Assembly: GCA_944323115.1 (NCBI GenBank)
Contig: CALURG010000077.1
Coordinates: forward strand, 1 to 51,157
Reading direction: 5' to 3'
DNA length: 51,157 nt
DNA from: Candidatus Gastranaerophilales bacterium
GTDB lineage: Bacteria; Cyanobacteriota; Vampirovibrionia; Gastranaerophilales; Gastranaerophilaceae
Every line of letters starts with the position of its first letter. The first letter of the stretch is position 1. Below, one piece after another: positions 8,710 to 16,667 of the stretch. The notes under the pieces were generated by a model. That model was not told the DNA's origin. It searched no databases and was given only the letters and a program-made list of their open reading frames with translations. The translations under genes were made by a program, and so were the position numbers.

Positions 8710-9044
8710 TTTTCCTCCTTTTGGTTTGAGACCAAATTTTATGTTAAAATTACTGTCTGATTCTCTATTTTTGTATATATTAAGTTTTCTTAATATAAAT
8801 AAAATTTAAACTGACAGTGCATATAACAAGTATATTAATCTTTTTGCTACTGTCAATAACTCAAATATCTTACTTTTTACTTAGATGTAATAAATGGTAT
8901 AAAAAATGTACTAAAGTAAAACAATCAGTTGAAAGAAACATCAATTAATTTACCTGAAAAATTAAAATAAAAAATGCCTGAGTGGCTAATATCTATTTAG
9001 ATATTGATTAGTTTATATTATTAACAATACAAATGAGGTGTGAT
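8710..9044. promoter_or_regulatory. divergent intergenic region with two perfect inverted repeats
   Basis: This spacer between the Spy-like gene (minus) and a response regulator gene (plus) has no coding sequence. It holds two AT-rich dyads: 9-bp arms TATATTAAG/CTTAATATA with a TTTT loop at 8776-8797, and 8-bp arms AATATCTA/TAGATATT at 8988-9005, just upstream of the regulator. They could be operators. The second sits where it could mediate autoregulation. Confidence 0.4.
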
Positions 9045-9713
9045 TTGAATTCTGAAAACAAAATTTCTATTTATCTTGTAGAAGATTATCTGCTTATAAG
9101 AAAGTCTCTTGTTTATATGTTGAAACAAAATAAGAAGTTTAATATTTTAGGCGACTTTGAAAGTGCCGAAGATTTTTTGGATGTGTTTAGAAAAAAGCCT
9201 TCTGATATAGTTATTATGGATCTTGGACTGCCCGGTATAAACGGACTTAAGGCTACTTTGAAAGTGAAAGAAATCTCTCCTGATACAAAGGTTATTATTT
9301 TAACTTCACATGAAGAAGAGAAGGAGGTTATGGCGACACTGTCGGCAGGGGCAAGTGCTTACTGTTTGAAAGATGTTGCTTCAAACGAACTGGCAAGAAT
9401 TATTACGGATGTATACAGAGGTGTTGTATGGCTTCATCCTCAAATATCACATGTTGCAAACAGCAAAATGCCCAAACCTGTATCCACTGATTTAAATTCT
9501 CTGTATGAAATCAATAAAGATTTGAATTTGACAGAACGTGAGCTTGAGACTTTACATCTTGTAGTCGAAGGCAAAACAAACAGCGAAATTGCTCAAAAAA
9601 TGAATATAAGCTCTCACACGGCAAAAGCACATGTTGGAAGCATTTTGAATAAACTTTCAGTATCTGACAGAGTTCAGGCCGCAGTGAAAGCAGTCAGAAC
9701 AAAGATAGTATAA
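9045..9713 (+). CDS. NarL/FixJ-type response regulator
   Basis: An N-terminal receiver domain shows the acidic VED, the phospho-acceptor Asp in IVIMDLGLPG (residue 59 from this start), a Thr/Ser in ILTSH and Lys in CLKD. It is joined to a LuxR-type helix-turn-helix (LTERELETLHLVVEGKTNSEIAQKM, then SSHTAKAHVGSILNKL). I prefer TTG at 9045, because GAGGTG at 9035-9040 lies just upstream; the ATG at 9033 (four residues longer) has no ribosome site. No sensor kinase gene is adjacent, so this is an orphan regulator. It is closely similar in layout to the regulator at 14991. Confidence 0.9.
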   Translation: MNSENKISIYLVEDYLLIRKSLVYMLKQNKKFNILGDFESAEDFLDVFRKKPSDIVIMDLGLPGINGLKATLKVKEISPDTKVIILTSHEEEKEVMATLSAGASAYCLKDVASNELARIITDVYRGVVWLHPQISHVANSKMPKPVSTDLNSLYEINKDLNLTERELETLHLVVEGKTNSEIAQKMNISSHTAKAHVGSILNKLSVSDRVQAAVKAVRTKIV

Positions 9714-9726
9714 AATTGCCTGAATT

Positions 9727-10302
9727 TTACAAATTCATTTTGTCCATTATTTTTTGCAATTCTCGTACGTTTTGATGAATATCAGAAAAAACTTTTTTTA
9801 TAACAGCTTTTGTAAATTCAGATTCGGGGTTATTTTTTGAAAAAGGAATAAAATAAAGGTCCATTTCAAGCCCGCCGCCGTTGTTCGGGTAAAAGTACCT
9901 GCACTCCAATTTTTTTGCACCCAGTTTAGTATAAAAATTTATTCTTCTTATTGTATCTGGATTTTTTGTGTCAGGTTTTTCTATTTCTGCGTAAATACCT
10001 TTGTATGTTGAAAAAGTTCTTTGTAATTCAGAAAAAATTTTTTTTCCGTACCCTCCGGATTGGAAAGCTTTTTTTACGGCAACATAATCAAGCCATAAAA
10101 ATTTTTCTTCTTCGCTGCAATAAACAACAGTATAACCGACTGTTTTTGTGTCGTCTTTTGCAATATAGAGCCTGTAGTTTTCTTTTGAAAAAAGTTTTTT
10201 AAAATCACTAAAAGATTTCAGTTCTGCCGCAGGAAACTGTTCTTTCATATCTTTGTATATTTCATCAAAGTCACAAAAATTTTTTCTTTCAAGACAGAGC
10301 AT
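9727..10302 (-). CDS. GNAT-family N-acetyltransferase
   Basis: The acetyl-CoA-binding core is visible in LWLDYVAVKKAFQSGGYGKKIF: a beta-4 strand, a V-A-V motif and an R/Q-x-x-G-x-G/A-like pyrophosphate loop (QSGGYG). A following segment FYTKLGAKKLECRYFYP is the usual beta-6/7 region. The acceptor substrate cannot be told; the 191 residues include a C-terminal helical extension with no recognised domain. AAGGA lies upstream of the ATG at 10302. The gene stands alone, convergent with the response regulator; a weak AT hairpin at 9721-9737 lies between them and overlaps the stop. Confidence 0.8.
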   Translation of the reverse strand: MLCLERKNFCDFDEIYKDMKEQFPAAELKSFSDFKKLFSKENYRLYIAKDDTKTVGYTVVYCSEEEKFLWLDYVAVKKAFQSGGYGKKIFSELQRTFSTYKGIYAEIEKPDTKNPDTIRRINFYTKLGAKKLECRYFYPNNGGGLEMDLYFIPFSKNNPESEFTKAVIKKVFSDIHQNVRELQKIMDKMNL

Positions 10303-10385
10303 AATGTCCTTCTTCTTTTTTACCGGATTAATTAGATATTACCATATATAAGAATTAATGCGGCAAATTTTCTGCTTTTCTTTTG

Positions 10386-10394
10386 TGCTATAAT
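10386..10394 (+). promoter_or_regulatory. extended -10 promoter
   Basis: TGCTATAAT is a perfect extended -10 box 35 bases before the chosen ATG at 10430. The predicted transcript start near 10401 leaves GGAGA at 10416-10420 as the ribosome site. No -35 is evident. Confidence 0.55.
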
Positions 10395-10429
10395 CTATTA
10401 TGGTCGAAAGTTTTGGGAGAGAAGATTTA

Positions 10430-10798
10430 ATGAAATCGTTTTTTATTTTTTCTGCTGCTGTGGTTTTACTTTTTTCACCTGTTTTTGCTTCATCAATGTT
10501 TGATGATGACGGAAATTATACAGGTAAGTGGAAGCAAATGACAAATGTTTCGTCATCCGGCTCGTCTTCCCGTTACAATAGCAGTAATTATTCATCTTCG
10601 GCCTGGTATATAAATAATAATAAACAGCGTACACAAAACAAAAAAGCAGCTTATACAAATCAAAATGTGCATAACATGGATGTAATGCCTTTTCGTTATA
10701 ACACTCTGGACTATACAAGAGTCAGAAAGGTCAAAGGCGGATATGGCGAGTATAGTGCCAGATGCTCTGATATAGGTGATGTGAGTTTTTGTCACTAA
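10430..10798 (+). CDS. small secreted protein of unknown function
   Basis: A 122-residue protein beginning with a signal peptide (MKSFFIFSAAVVLLFSPVFA, cleavage likely after FASS or FA). The mature part is rich in Ser, Asn and Tyr (SSSGSSSRYNSSNYSSS) and ends in a motif with two Cys near the C-terminus, CSDIGDVSFC, that could form a disulfide. The ATG at 10430 is chosen over one at 10400 because it fits the GGAGA ribosome site and gives a clean signal peptide. I recognise no family. It has its own promoter and no obvious partner. Confidence 0.6.
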   Translation: MKSFFIFSAAVVLLFSPVFASSMFDDDGNYTGKWKQMTNVSSSGSSSRYNSSNYSSSAWYINNNKQRTQNKKAAYTNQNVHNMDVMPFRYNTLDYTRVRKVKGGYGEYSARCSDIGDVSFCH

Positions 10799-10923
10799 GC
10801 AGCAGGTTTAAGTTCTCTGCAAGGTTCTGAATACAGCATTATCATTACGGCAAGGACTTTCTATTGATTAAGAAGAAAGTAAAATTGTAGTTTTAACAAT
10901 GTGCCGGACAGTATTCTTAATAT

Positions 10924-10954
10924 TTGACTTAGAGCTGCTATTAAGTAGTAATAT
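10924..10954 (+). promoter_or_regulatory. candidate promoter upstream of YkgJ-type gene
   Basis: TTGACT (10924-10929), a 19-base spacer and TAATAT (10949-10954), ending nine bases before the ATG at 10964. The spacer is a little long. If used, the mRNA would be leaderless or nearly so. Confidence 0.35.
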
Positions 10955-10963
10955 GTATTTGAT

Positions 10964-11578
10964 ATGGAATTTATAGACATTGCACTAAAAAATTATGAAA
11001 CTTATCTAAAGTTTTTGGATTCAAAATTAAAAAAGTTCTTTGAAAGCCAAAAACCTTTTATTTTCTGCCAAAAAGGCTGTGCAAAATGCTGTAAAAAAGC
11101 ACAATTCCCTTATTCTTTATTGGAAATGAAGTATCTTTTGACCGGTTTTGTGCTGCTTGATAAAGAGACACAGCAAAAAGTTGAAAATAATTTGCAGGAA
11201 ATCGTAAACAAAAGGAAAAAATATAAGGGTAAAAAATTCAAGTATGACTGCCCGTTTCTGGTTGATGATAAGTGCTCGGTTTATAAGTACAGAGGTGTAA
11301 TATGCCGTACATTCGGGTTGATGACCCAAACTCTTGACGGGAAGATAAAATCACCATTTTGTTCCGCATTGGGCTTGAATTATTCGAATGTACTAAACTC
11401 AAAAAAAACAAACATTTCTGTCAGAAAATATAAAAAACTCGGTGTAAAAGAAGAGCCTTTAGGTTTTAATATAAGCTACAAATATCTGACAAGCGAAGAC
11501 TATGAAAGAAGTTTCAATCTGATGTTCGGTGACAAAAAACCTCTAATCGAGTGGTTTATTGAAAATAATCCAAAATAA
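10964..11578 (+). CDS. YkgJ-family cysteine-cluster protein
   Basis: The protein has the YkgJ/CxxCxxCC signature: CQKGCAKCCKK near residue 35, then CPFLVDDKCSVYKYRGVICRTFG with three further Cys, and PFCSALGLN downstream. The family is thought to bind a metal or iron-sulfur centre; the biochemical role is generally unknown. Length (204 aa) is at the upper end for the family, with a C-terminal helical part. No ribosome site precedes the ATG. Neighbours give no functional hint. Confidence 0.8.
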   Translation: MEFIDIALKNYETYLKFLDSKLKKFFESQKPFIFCQKGCAKCCKKAQFPYSLLEMKYLLTGFVLLDKETQQKVENNLQEIVNKRKKYKGKKFKYDCPFLVDDKCSVYKYRGVICRTFGLMTQTLDGKIKSPFCSALGLNYSNVLNSKKTNISVRKYKKLGVKEEPLGFNISYKYLTSEDYERSFNLMFGDKKPLIEWFIENNPK

Positions 11579-11642
11579 AAACAAACTGTCTTAAACACAA
11601 GCAAGTTAAAATATATCCGACAGGCATGAGTGAATAAAATAG

Positions 11643-12812
11643 TCAGTTAGCTTTTCTTAATTTGTTCACAAATTTTTCTATGCGAGATATTGCTTTTTTT
11701 AATGTTTCCATTGAATATGCGTATGATATTCTGACAAAGCCTTCTCCGCTTTCACCAAAAGCTGTTCCGGGAACAACTGCAACTTTTTCTTCCATCAACA
11801 GCTTTGTCGCAAAGTCTTCTGAAGACATATTGAATTCTTTTATACAAGGAAAGACATAAAATGCACCGTACGGCTCAAAACATTTAAGGTTCATTTCTTT
11901 AAATGCATTCATCAAAAATCTTCTGCGTTGATTGTAAGATTGACGCATCAGCTCTACTTCTCCGGAGCCTTTTTTTAGTGCCTGAACAGCTGCATACTGG
12001 CTTGTCGTCGGAGCACACATTATTGCGTACTGGTGGATTTTGGTCATTTGCTCTATTATTTCGGCCGGTCCGCAAGCATATCCGAGCCTCCAGCCTGTCA
12101 TTGCATATGCTTTTGAAAAACCGTTTATAAGTATTGTTCTCTCTTTCATTCCCTCGATAGAAGCAATGGACACATGTGATTTTTTGTATGTAAGTTCAGA
12201 GTATATTTCATCTGACATTACAAGAATATCTTTTTCTATAACGACTTTTGCTATTTCTTCAAGATTTTCTTTTTCTAAAATTGCACCAGTCGGATTGTTC
12301 GGGTATGGAAGAATCAAAACCTTTGTTTTTTCTGTTATTGCATTAAGCAATTCTTCAGCGGTTAGCCTGAATTCATTTTCCTGTTTTAAATTTATTATGA
12401 TGGGTTTTGCACCCGCAAGAACAGAACAAGGCTCATAAGACACGTAAGACGGCTGCGGAATTATCACTTCATCTTTGGGATTTATTACCGCTCTAAGACC
12501 TATATCTATAGCTTCTGAACCGCCAACTGTAACGATAACTTCATTTTGAGGATTGTATTCGATTTTTTGTGTGTGCTTGATGTAATTTGCGATTTCTTCT
12601 CTTAGTTCTTTCAGACCCGCATTGGATGTGTAGAATGTTTTTCCTTTTTCAAGAGAGTATATTCCTTCATCTCTGATAAACCACGGAGTATCAAAATCCG
12701 GCTCACCTACACCGAGAGAAATTGCGTCTTTCATTTCTGTGACTATGTCAAAAAATTTTCTTATCCCGGACGGTTTCAATCCGGTTACTTTATCCGAGAG
12801 GAAATTTCTCAT
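11643..12812 (-). CDS. class I/II pyridoxal-phosphate aminotransferase
   Basis: A fold-type I aminotransferase of the aspartate/aromatic subgroup (389 aa). Landmarks are GVGEPDFDTP (34-43), YTSNAGLKELR, the PNNPTG loop (171-176), SDEIYSELTY and the PLP lysine in GFSKAYAMTGWRLGY (K234). These match the Ib subgroup that includes PatA and AspC-like enzymes. The gene overlaps the upstream Lrp-type regulator by four bases (ATGA, 12809-12812), so they are translationally coupled, and the regulator probably senses an amino acid handled by this enzyme. The exact amino donor is not determined. Confidence 0.9.
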   Translation of the reverse strand: MRNFLSDKVTGLKPSGIRKFFDIVTEMKDAISLGVGEPDFDTPWFIRDEGIYSLEKGKTFYTSNAGLKELREEIANYIKHTQKIEYNPQNEVIVTVGGSEAIDIGLRAVINPKDEVIIPQPSYVSYEPCSVLAGAKPIIINLKQENEFRLTAEELLNAITEKTKVLILPYPNNPTGAILEKENLEEIAKVVIEKDILVMSDEIYSELTYKKSHVSIASIEGMKERTILINGFSKAYAMTGWRLGYACGPAEIIEQMTKIHQYAIMCAPTTSQYAAVQALKKGSGEVELMRQSYNQRRRFLMNAFKEMNLKCFEPYGAFYVFPCIKEFNMSSEDFATKLLMEEKVAVVPGTAFGESGEGFVRISYAYSMETLKKAISRIEKFVNKLRKAN

Positions 12813-13291
12813 GGAGTAATGACCTCTCTTTCGTCTTTTTTATCTTTATTTATTATTGTTCCGTGATCTTTATATTTTTTTAAAATAAAATGTGTAGCCG
12901 TACTCAAAACACTCTCTAATGTGGACAATTTGTCTGATACAAATCCTGCAATTTCTTTCAGCGATTTTTCTTCGAGTGTTACAAGCAGATCATACCCGCC
13001 GGAAATCAGGTATACGGATTTTACTTCCGGATAGTTGTATATTCTTTCTGCAATTCTGTCAAAGCCCTGCCCTCTTTGAGGAGTAACCTTAACTTCAATG
13101 AGTGCCGAAACTTTTTCAATATCTGTTTTTTCCCAGTTTATAAGTGTGTGATAGCCGCAAATAATATTTTCTTTTTCAAGTTTTGAAATTTCATCAAGAA
13201 GCTGTTCTTCTGTAACACCAAGCATTACCGCAAGTTCTTTAAAATCTATACGGCTGTTTTTTTCCAATATTGAAAGTAACTCGTCTCTCAT
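12809..13291 (-). CDS. Lrp/AsnC-family transcriptional regulator
   Basis: An N-terminal winged helix-turn-helix (residues 1-50, FKELAVMLGVTEEQLLDEISKLE) is followed by an RAM/ACT-like ligand domain (VSALIEVKVTPQRGQGFDRIAERI, then VKSVYLISGGYDLLVTLE). The LISGGYDLLV segment is the ligand-pocket signature of Lrp proteins. These form octamers and respond to amino acids. The ATG at 13291 has CGGAGAA upstream. It overlaps the aminotransferase gene, a common pairing, and probably regulates that operon. Confidence 0.9.
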   Translation of the reverse strand: MRDELLSILEKNSRIDFKELAVMLGVTEEQLLDEISKLEKENIICGYHTLINWEKTDIEKVSALIEVKVTPQRGQGFDRIAERIYNYPEVKSVYLISGGYDLLVTLEEKSLKEIAGFVSDKLSTLESVLSTATHFILKKYKDHGTIINKDKKDEREVITP

Positions 13292-13346
13292 GATATTCTC
13301 CGTTGTTTGGTCTGATTTACTGAAAAATTATAATACATTGCAGTGT

Positions 13347-13366
13347 TTTTTTACAAATGTAAAAAA
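13347..13366. promoter_or_regulatory. AT-rich 20-bp palindrome in divergent promoter region
   Basis: Nine-base arms TTTTTTACA and TGTAAAAAA meet around an AA centre. It lies between the divergent Lrp gene and the sensor kinase gene and just upstream of the kinase promoter, so it is a candidate operator. The binding protein is unknown. Confidence 0.45.
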
Positions 13367-13367
13367 T

Positions 13368-13396
13368 TTGTCTTAGCCGGTAATATAAAGTATCCT
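13368..13396 (+). promoter_or_regulatory. sigma-70-type promoter of the kinase-permease operon
   Basis: TTGTCT (13368-13373), a 17-base spacer and TATCCT (13391-13396). It predicts a transcript start near 13403, just before the AAAGGA ribosome site at 13404-13409. Confidence 0.5.
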
Positions 13397-13416
13397 TAGT
13401 ATTAAAGGATATTGTG

Positions 13417-14970
13417 ATGTATAAGTCTAAACATATAATAGTAGTGGATGATGAGCCTATAATGCTCTCTACGTTAAAAATGCTTTTGAATCTTGAAGGC
13501 TTTGAAAATGTGGAGTATTTTGATTCTCCTGTTACAGCATTGGAGAGTGTAAAAAAATGTCCTCCGGATCTTATTCTTTCTGACTTTATGATGCCGCAAA
13601 AAAACGGCATAGAATTTCTTTCGGAGGCAAAAGAAATTTGTCCGGATGCGAGCATGATACTTTTGACAGGTTATGCGGATAAAGAAAATGCAATAAAAGC
13701 CATAAATGAAGTCGGTATTTATAAATACATAGAAAAGCCATGGGATAACGAAGACCTTTTGATAAGTATCAGAAACGGGCTGGAAAGAAGCGGTTTGATT
13801 TCAGAATTAAATAAAAAAATAGATGAACTTTCTGCCGCAAAGCAGCAACTGGAAAAGTATTCGCATTCTCTTGAAGAAATTGTAATGCAAAAAACCGCAG
13901 ATTTGGTAGAATCCAACACTAAACTTAGTGCGATAATAAACTATTGTGCTGACGGAATAATAATTGTCTCAAAAGATGCAAAGATTGTACAGGCAAATCC
14001 TGCTTTTGAAAACCTTGTCGGTTTGGATAAAAATCTGCTTCAAGACAAGGATTTGCATGAGTTAATTTTTGCTGAAGAAAACAAACTCAGTAAAGTTGTA
14101 AATGAAAAAAAAGAGATACTTTTAAGAGATGCGGCAATAAAAAATTTTATAAACGATAAAAAAATCCCGGTAGAAATAAACTTTGCACCTATTCTGTCGG
14201 ACAAGCCGGAAGAAGAAATGAATTATGTCGGTGTCGTCAGAAATGTCAGCCTTCAAAAAGAAATGGAACGGTTAAGGGATGATTTTATTGCAACACTGAC
14301 TCATGACTTGAGAACCCCGCTGCTTGCTTCCATACAGACTTTACAGTTTTTCTTGGACGGTTCATTGGGCAATGTGGAAGACAAACAAAAAACTTTGCTT
14401 GATACTATGAAAAAAAGCAATGAGGACATGCTCGGTCTTGTTAATGCTCTGCTTGAGGTTTACAAATATGAATCAGGGAAGCTCAATCTCTGTAAAACAA
14501 CATTTGATTTAAAACATTTTATTGAAGACTGTATTTCTCAAATACAGGTTCTTGCGGATAAAAAAAATATCAAATTGTCTGTTGACTACAAAGGAACGGA
14601 AGATTCCCAGCTTAATGCAGACAGAAATGAACTCAGACGGGTAATGTTGAATTTGTGCGGTAATGCACTAAATCATACAAAAAGCGGCGGAGAAATTGAA
14701 ATTACTGCATCAAATCAAGAGCAGGATCTTATAATAAGTGTGAAGGATAACGGTATAGGTATCCCGAAAAATGATATAACAAAACTTTTTAAAAGATTTT
14801 CACAGGGTACCAGCCAAAAACGTTCTGCCGGAACAGGGCTTGGATTGTATTTGTCCAGACAGATTGTTGAGGCACACAACGGCAAAATTTGGGCGGAAAG
14901 CGAAGTTTCCAAAGGCAGCGTATTTTCGTTTATGATACCAAAATCACTCACAGTGAAAGAAAAAGTTTGA
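13417..14970 (+). CDS. receiver-PAS-histidine kinase
   Basis: A soluble kinase with an unusual order. Numbered from the ATG at 13417: receiver domain at about 4-120 (VVDDEP, phospho-acceptor D56 in LILSDFMMP, LLTGY, KPW); a coiled coil at about 125-170; PAS sensor at about 170-280; HisKA with the phospho-acceptor H296 in LTHDLRTPL; and a HATPase domain with the N box LNLCGNALNHT, DNGIGIP and GTGLGLYLS. There is no membrane segment, so the signal is cytoplasmic or comes through the receiver. ATG 13417 is seven bases from AAAGGA, so it is preferred over GTG 13414. The next gene, 20 bases on, is the likely cognate response regulator. Confidence 0.9.
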   Translation: MYKSKHIIVVDDEPIMLSTLKMLLNLEGFENVEYFDSPVTALESVKKCPPDLILSDFMMPQKNGIEFLSEAKEICPDASMILLTGYADKENAIKAINEVGIYKYIEKPWDNEDLLISIRNGLERSGLISELNKKIDELSAAKQQLEKYSHSLEEIVMQKTADLVESNTKLSAIINYCADGIIIVSKDAKIVQANPAFENLVGLDKNLLQDKDLHELIFAEENKLSKVVNEKKEILLRDAAIKNFINDKKIPVEINFAPILSDKPEEEMNYVGVVRNVSLQKEMERLRDDFIATLTHDLRTPLLASIQTLQFFLDGSLGNVEDKQKTLLDTMKKSNEDMLGLVNALLEVYKYESGKLNLCKTTFDLKHFIEDCISQIQVLADKKNIKLSVDYKGTEDSQLNADRNELRRVMLNLCGNALNHTKSGGEIEITASNQEQDLIISVKDNGIGIPKNDITKLFKRFSQGTSQKRSAGTGLGLYLSRQIVEAHNGKIWAESEVSKGSVFSFMIPKSLTVKEKV

Positions 14971-14990
14971 TACTTAGTTAAGGGAAGAAT

Positions 14991-15668
14991 ATGACTAAAG
15001 ATATAAGAGTTCTTTTGATAGAAGATCATACAATGATAAGAATGGGCACAGCCCTTGTGATAGAAAAAACAGACGGGATTACACTTGTTGCTCAGGCAGA
15101 AGACGGCCAGCAAGGTGTGGATATGGCAAAAGAATTTTTGCCTGATGTCATTTTGATGGATATAGGACTGCCTGTGATTGATGGTATTGAAGCTACACGC
15201 CTTATAAAAGAGGCAGGGCTTAATGCAAAAATTCTGATTTTTACATCCAGAGACAGTGATGACGATGTTTTTGCCGCACTGGCAGCGGGTGCTGACGGAT
15301 ATATAATGAAAGGTGCCACTCCGGAACAACTTACCTCAGCTATTGTTGCGGTTAACGAAGGTACTGCCTGGCTTGATCCGGCTATTGCAAGACTTGTGTT
15401 ATCAAATGTACAGAGGCAGATTTCTTCGGACAATTCCGTTACTCCTTTAATGAGTTCCAAAAATTCAAAAAATACTTTCGGGTTGACCGAACGGGAAATG
15501 GAAGTACTTGCGTTGATTGTTGACGGATTGTCAAACCCTGAAATTGCCGAAAAACTCTTTATTACACGTGCGACCGCAAAAGCACATGTACATAGTATTT
15601 TACAAAAGCTATATGTTGATGACAGAACTCAAGCTGCCGTGACAGCAATGAGAGAGGGACTTGTTTAA
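14991..15668 (+). CDS. NarL/FixJ-type response regulator, probable kinase partner
   Basis: The receiver domain has IEDH, phospho-acceptor D57 in VILMDIGLP, FTSRD and a conserved Lys in YIMKG. The C-terminal LuxR-type DNA-binding domain reads LTEREMEVLALIVDGLSNPE, then TRATAKAHVHSILQKL. A linker segment GTAWLDPAIA is the kind often seen in cyanobacterial NarL regulators. The ribosome site AAGGGAAGA precedes the ATG. Its stop codon touches the start of the next gene, and its position between the kinase and the sugar permeases suggests it controls this operon. Confidence 0.92.
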   Translation: MTKDIRVLLIEDHTMIRMGTALVIEKTDGITLVAQAEDGQQGVDMAKEFLPDVILMDIGLPVIDGIEATRLIKEAGLNAKILIFTSRDSDDDVFAALAAGADGYIMKGATPEQLTSAIVAVNEGTAWLDPAIARLVLSNVQRQISSDNSVTPLMSSKNSKNTFGLTEREMEVLALIVDGLSNPEIAEKLFITRATAKAHVHSILQKLYVDDRTQAAVTAMREGLV

Positions 15669-16649
15669 ATGAGTGCTATGAAATCGGCTGTTTTTTTGCT
15701 GCTTTTTGCTTTATTTCTTGTTTTAAGCAATACGCAGGCAAGTGCTTTTGATTTTTCTGAAAATGTGGCTTCACATTTCTTTTGGACAAAATCATACAAA
15801 GCAAAACATCCAAAACCTGTTAACAACATGCCAAAAACTATGGCTGATTACTACAGAGCAGCCAACAAAGCTGCGGATAATGCAAAAAATATACCATCTC
15901 CCAGATTTCCTAAAGATGCCAAAATTGTTGATTTGCCCGATCCTTCAATTACTCTTCAAAAATACAACAATCCTCCGGGACATATAGATATAAACCTTGT
16001 AACATTAAAAAAAGCAAGAAAAGTAAATTCAATAGGTGTTGTTTCTCCCGATTTTAACAAGATGGTTTATACGGTTGTGTACTATTATCCGTCAACAAGA
16101 ACCGTTGGTTCCGAGTTGTATTTGATGAATCTTGATACTTCAAAAAGTATTCATCAAAGAGTGGAAACAGCTCATATAAATCAGGGCAAAAAATTGTTGT
16201 ACAGAACAGGGCTTGATTCTTTGACTCTTGATATTTTTAAAACTTTAACAATTGTTGATTGGTCTGTTGACGGTAAAAGACTTGCCTTGAAAGAAAAGAT
16301 ATCTTTTTCACCGGACGGTTTATGGAAGACAAATTTGCTTGTTTACGATTTTGAAACAGGAAAATTAAAAAATCTAAGCGAAGTTAGAGAAGCCATTCAG
16401 TATTATTGGAGAGAAAAACATGACTTGTATCTGAGGGATTACAGGTGGGATATATATCCTCTCGGATGGGATGCACTAAATCCCGAAAGAATAATTGTGC
16501 TGGCATATGCGGCAACGGGCGAAAAACCAAAGTTTTTGGGAACATGGTCTGTTGATTATAAAGGAGACAGAGCAATGCTGGTATCATTGACAGACACAAA
16601 TTTTCAAATATCACAAAACGGGTCTTGCTTAAAGGCTGCTTATGACTGA
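15669..16649 (+). CDS. secreted TolB-like beta-propeller protein
   Basis: A signal peptide (MKSAVFLLLFALFLVLSNTQASA from the second Met) leads to a protein with several TolB/WD40-like blades: VSPDFNKMVYTVVYYYP, VDWSVDGKRLALKEK, SFSPDGLWKTNLLVYDFETGKLKNLS and a final GDRAMLVSLTD. Such S-P-D-G-x-x-L/A segments are typical of periplasmic propellers. The start may be ATG 15669, which directly follows the preceding stop, or ATG 15678. It is co-transcribed with a two-component system and sugar permeases, so it could be a periplasmic sensor or binding partner; that is inference. Confidence 0.6.
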   Translation: MSAMKSAVFLLLFALFLVLSNTQASAFDFSENVASHFFWTKSYKAKHPKPVNNMPKTMADYYRAANKAADNAKNIPSPRFPKDAKIVDLPDPSITLQKYNNPPGHIDINLVTLKKARKVNSIGVVSPDFNKMVYTVVYYYPSTRTVGSELYLMNLDTSKSIHQRVETAHINQGKKLLYRTGLDSLTLDIFKTLTIVDWSVDGKRLALKEKISFSPDGLWKTNLLVYDFETGKLKNLSEVREAIQYYWREKHDLYLRDYRWDIYPLGWDALNPERIIVLAYAATGEKPKFLGTWSVDYKGDRAMLVSLTDTNFQISQNGSCLKAAYD

Positions 16650-16667
16650 TTTGACTAAGGAGTAGAC

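Noticed and set aside
9721-9741. AT hairpin TGAATTT-TAC-AAATTCA
   Set aside because: The stem is too weak in AT-rich DNA to call a terminator and it overlaps the end of the GNAT gene.
9045-15668. the two NarL regulators as a recent duplication
   Set aside because: They share the family layout but differ throughout the linker and receiver; this is normal paralogy.
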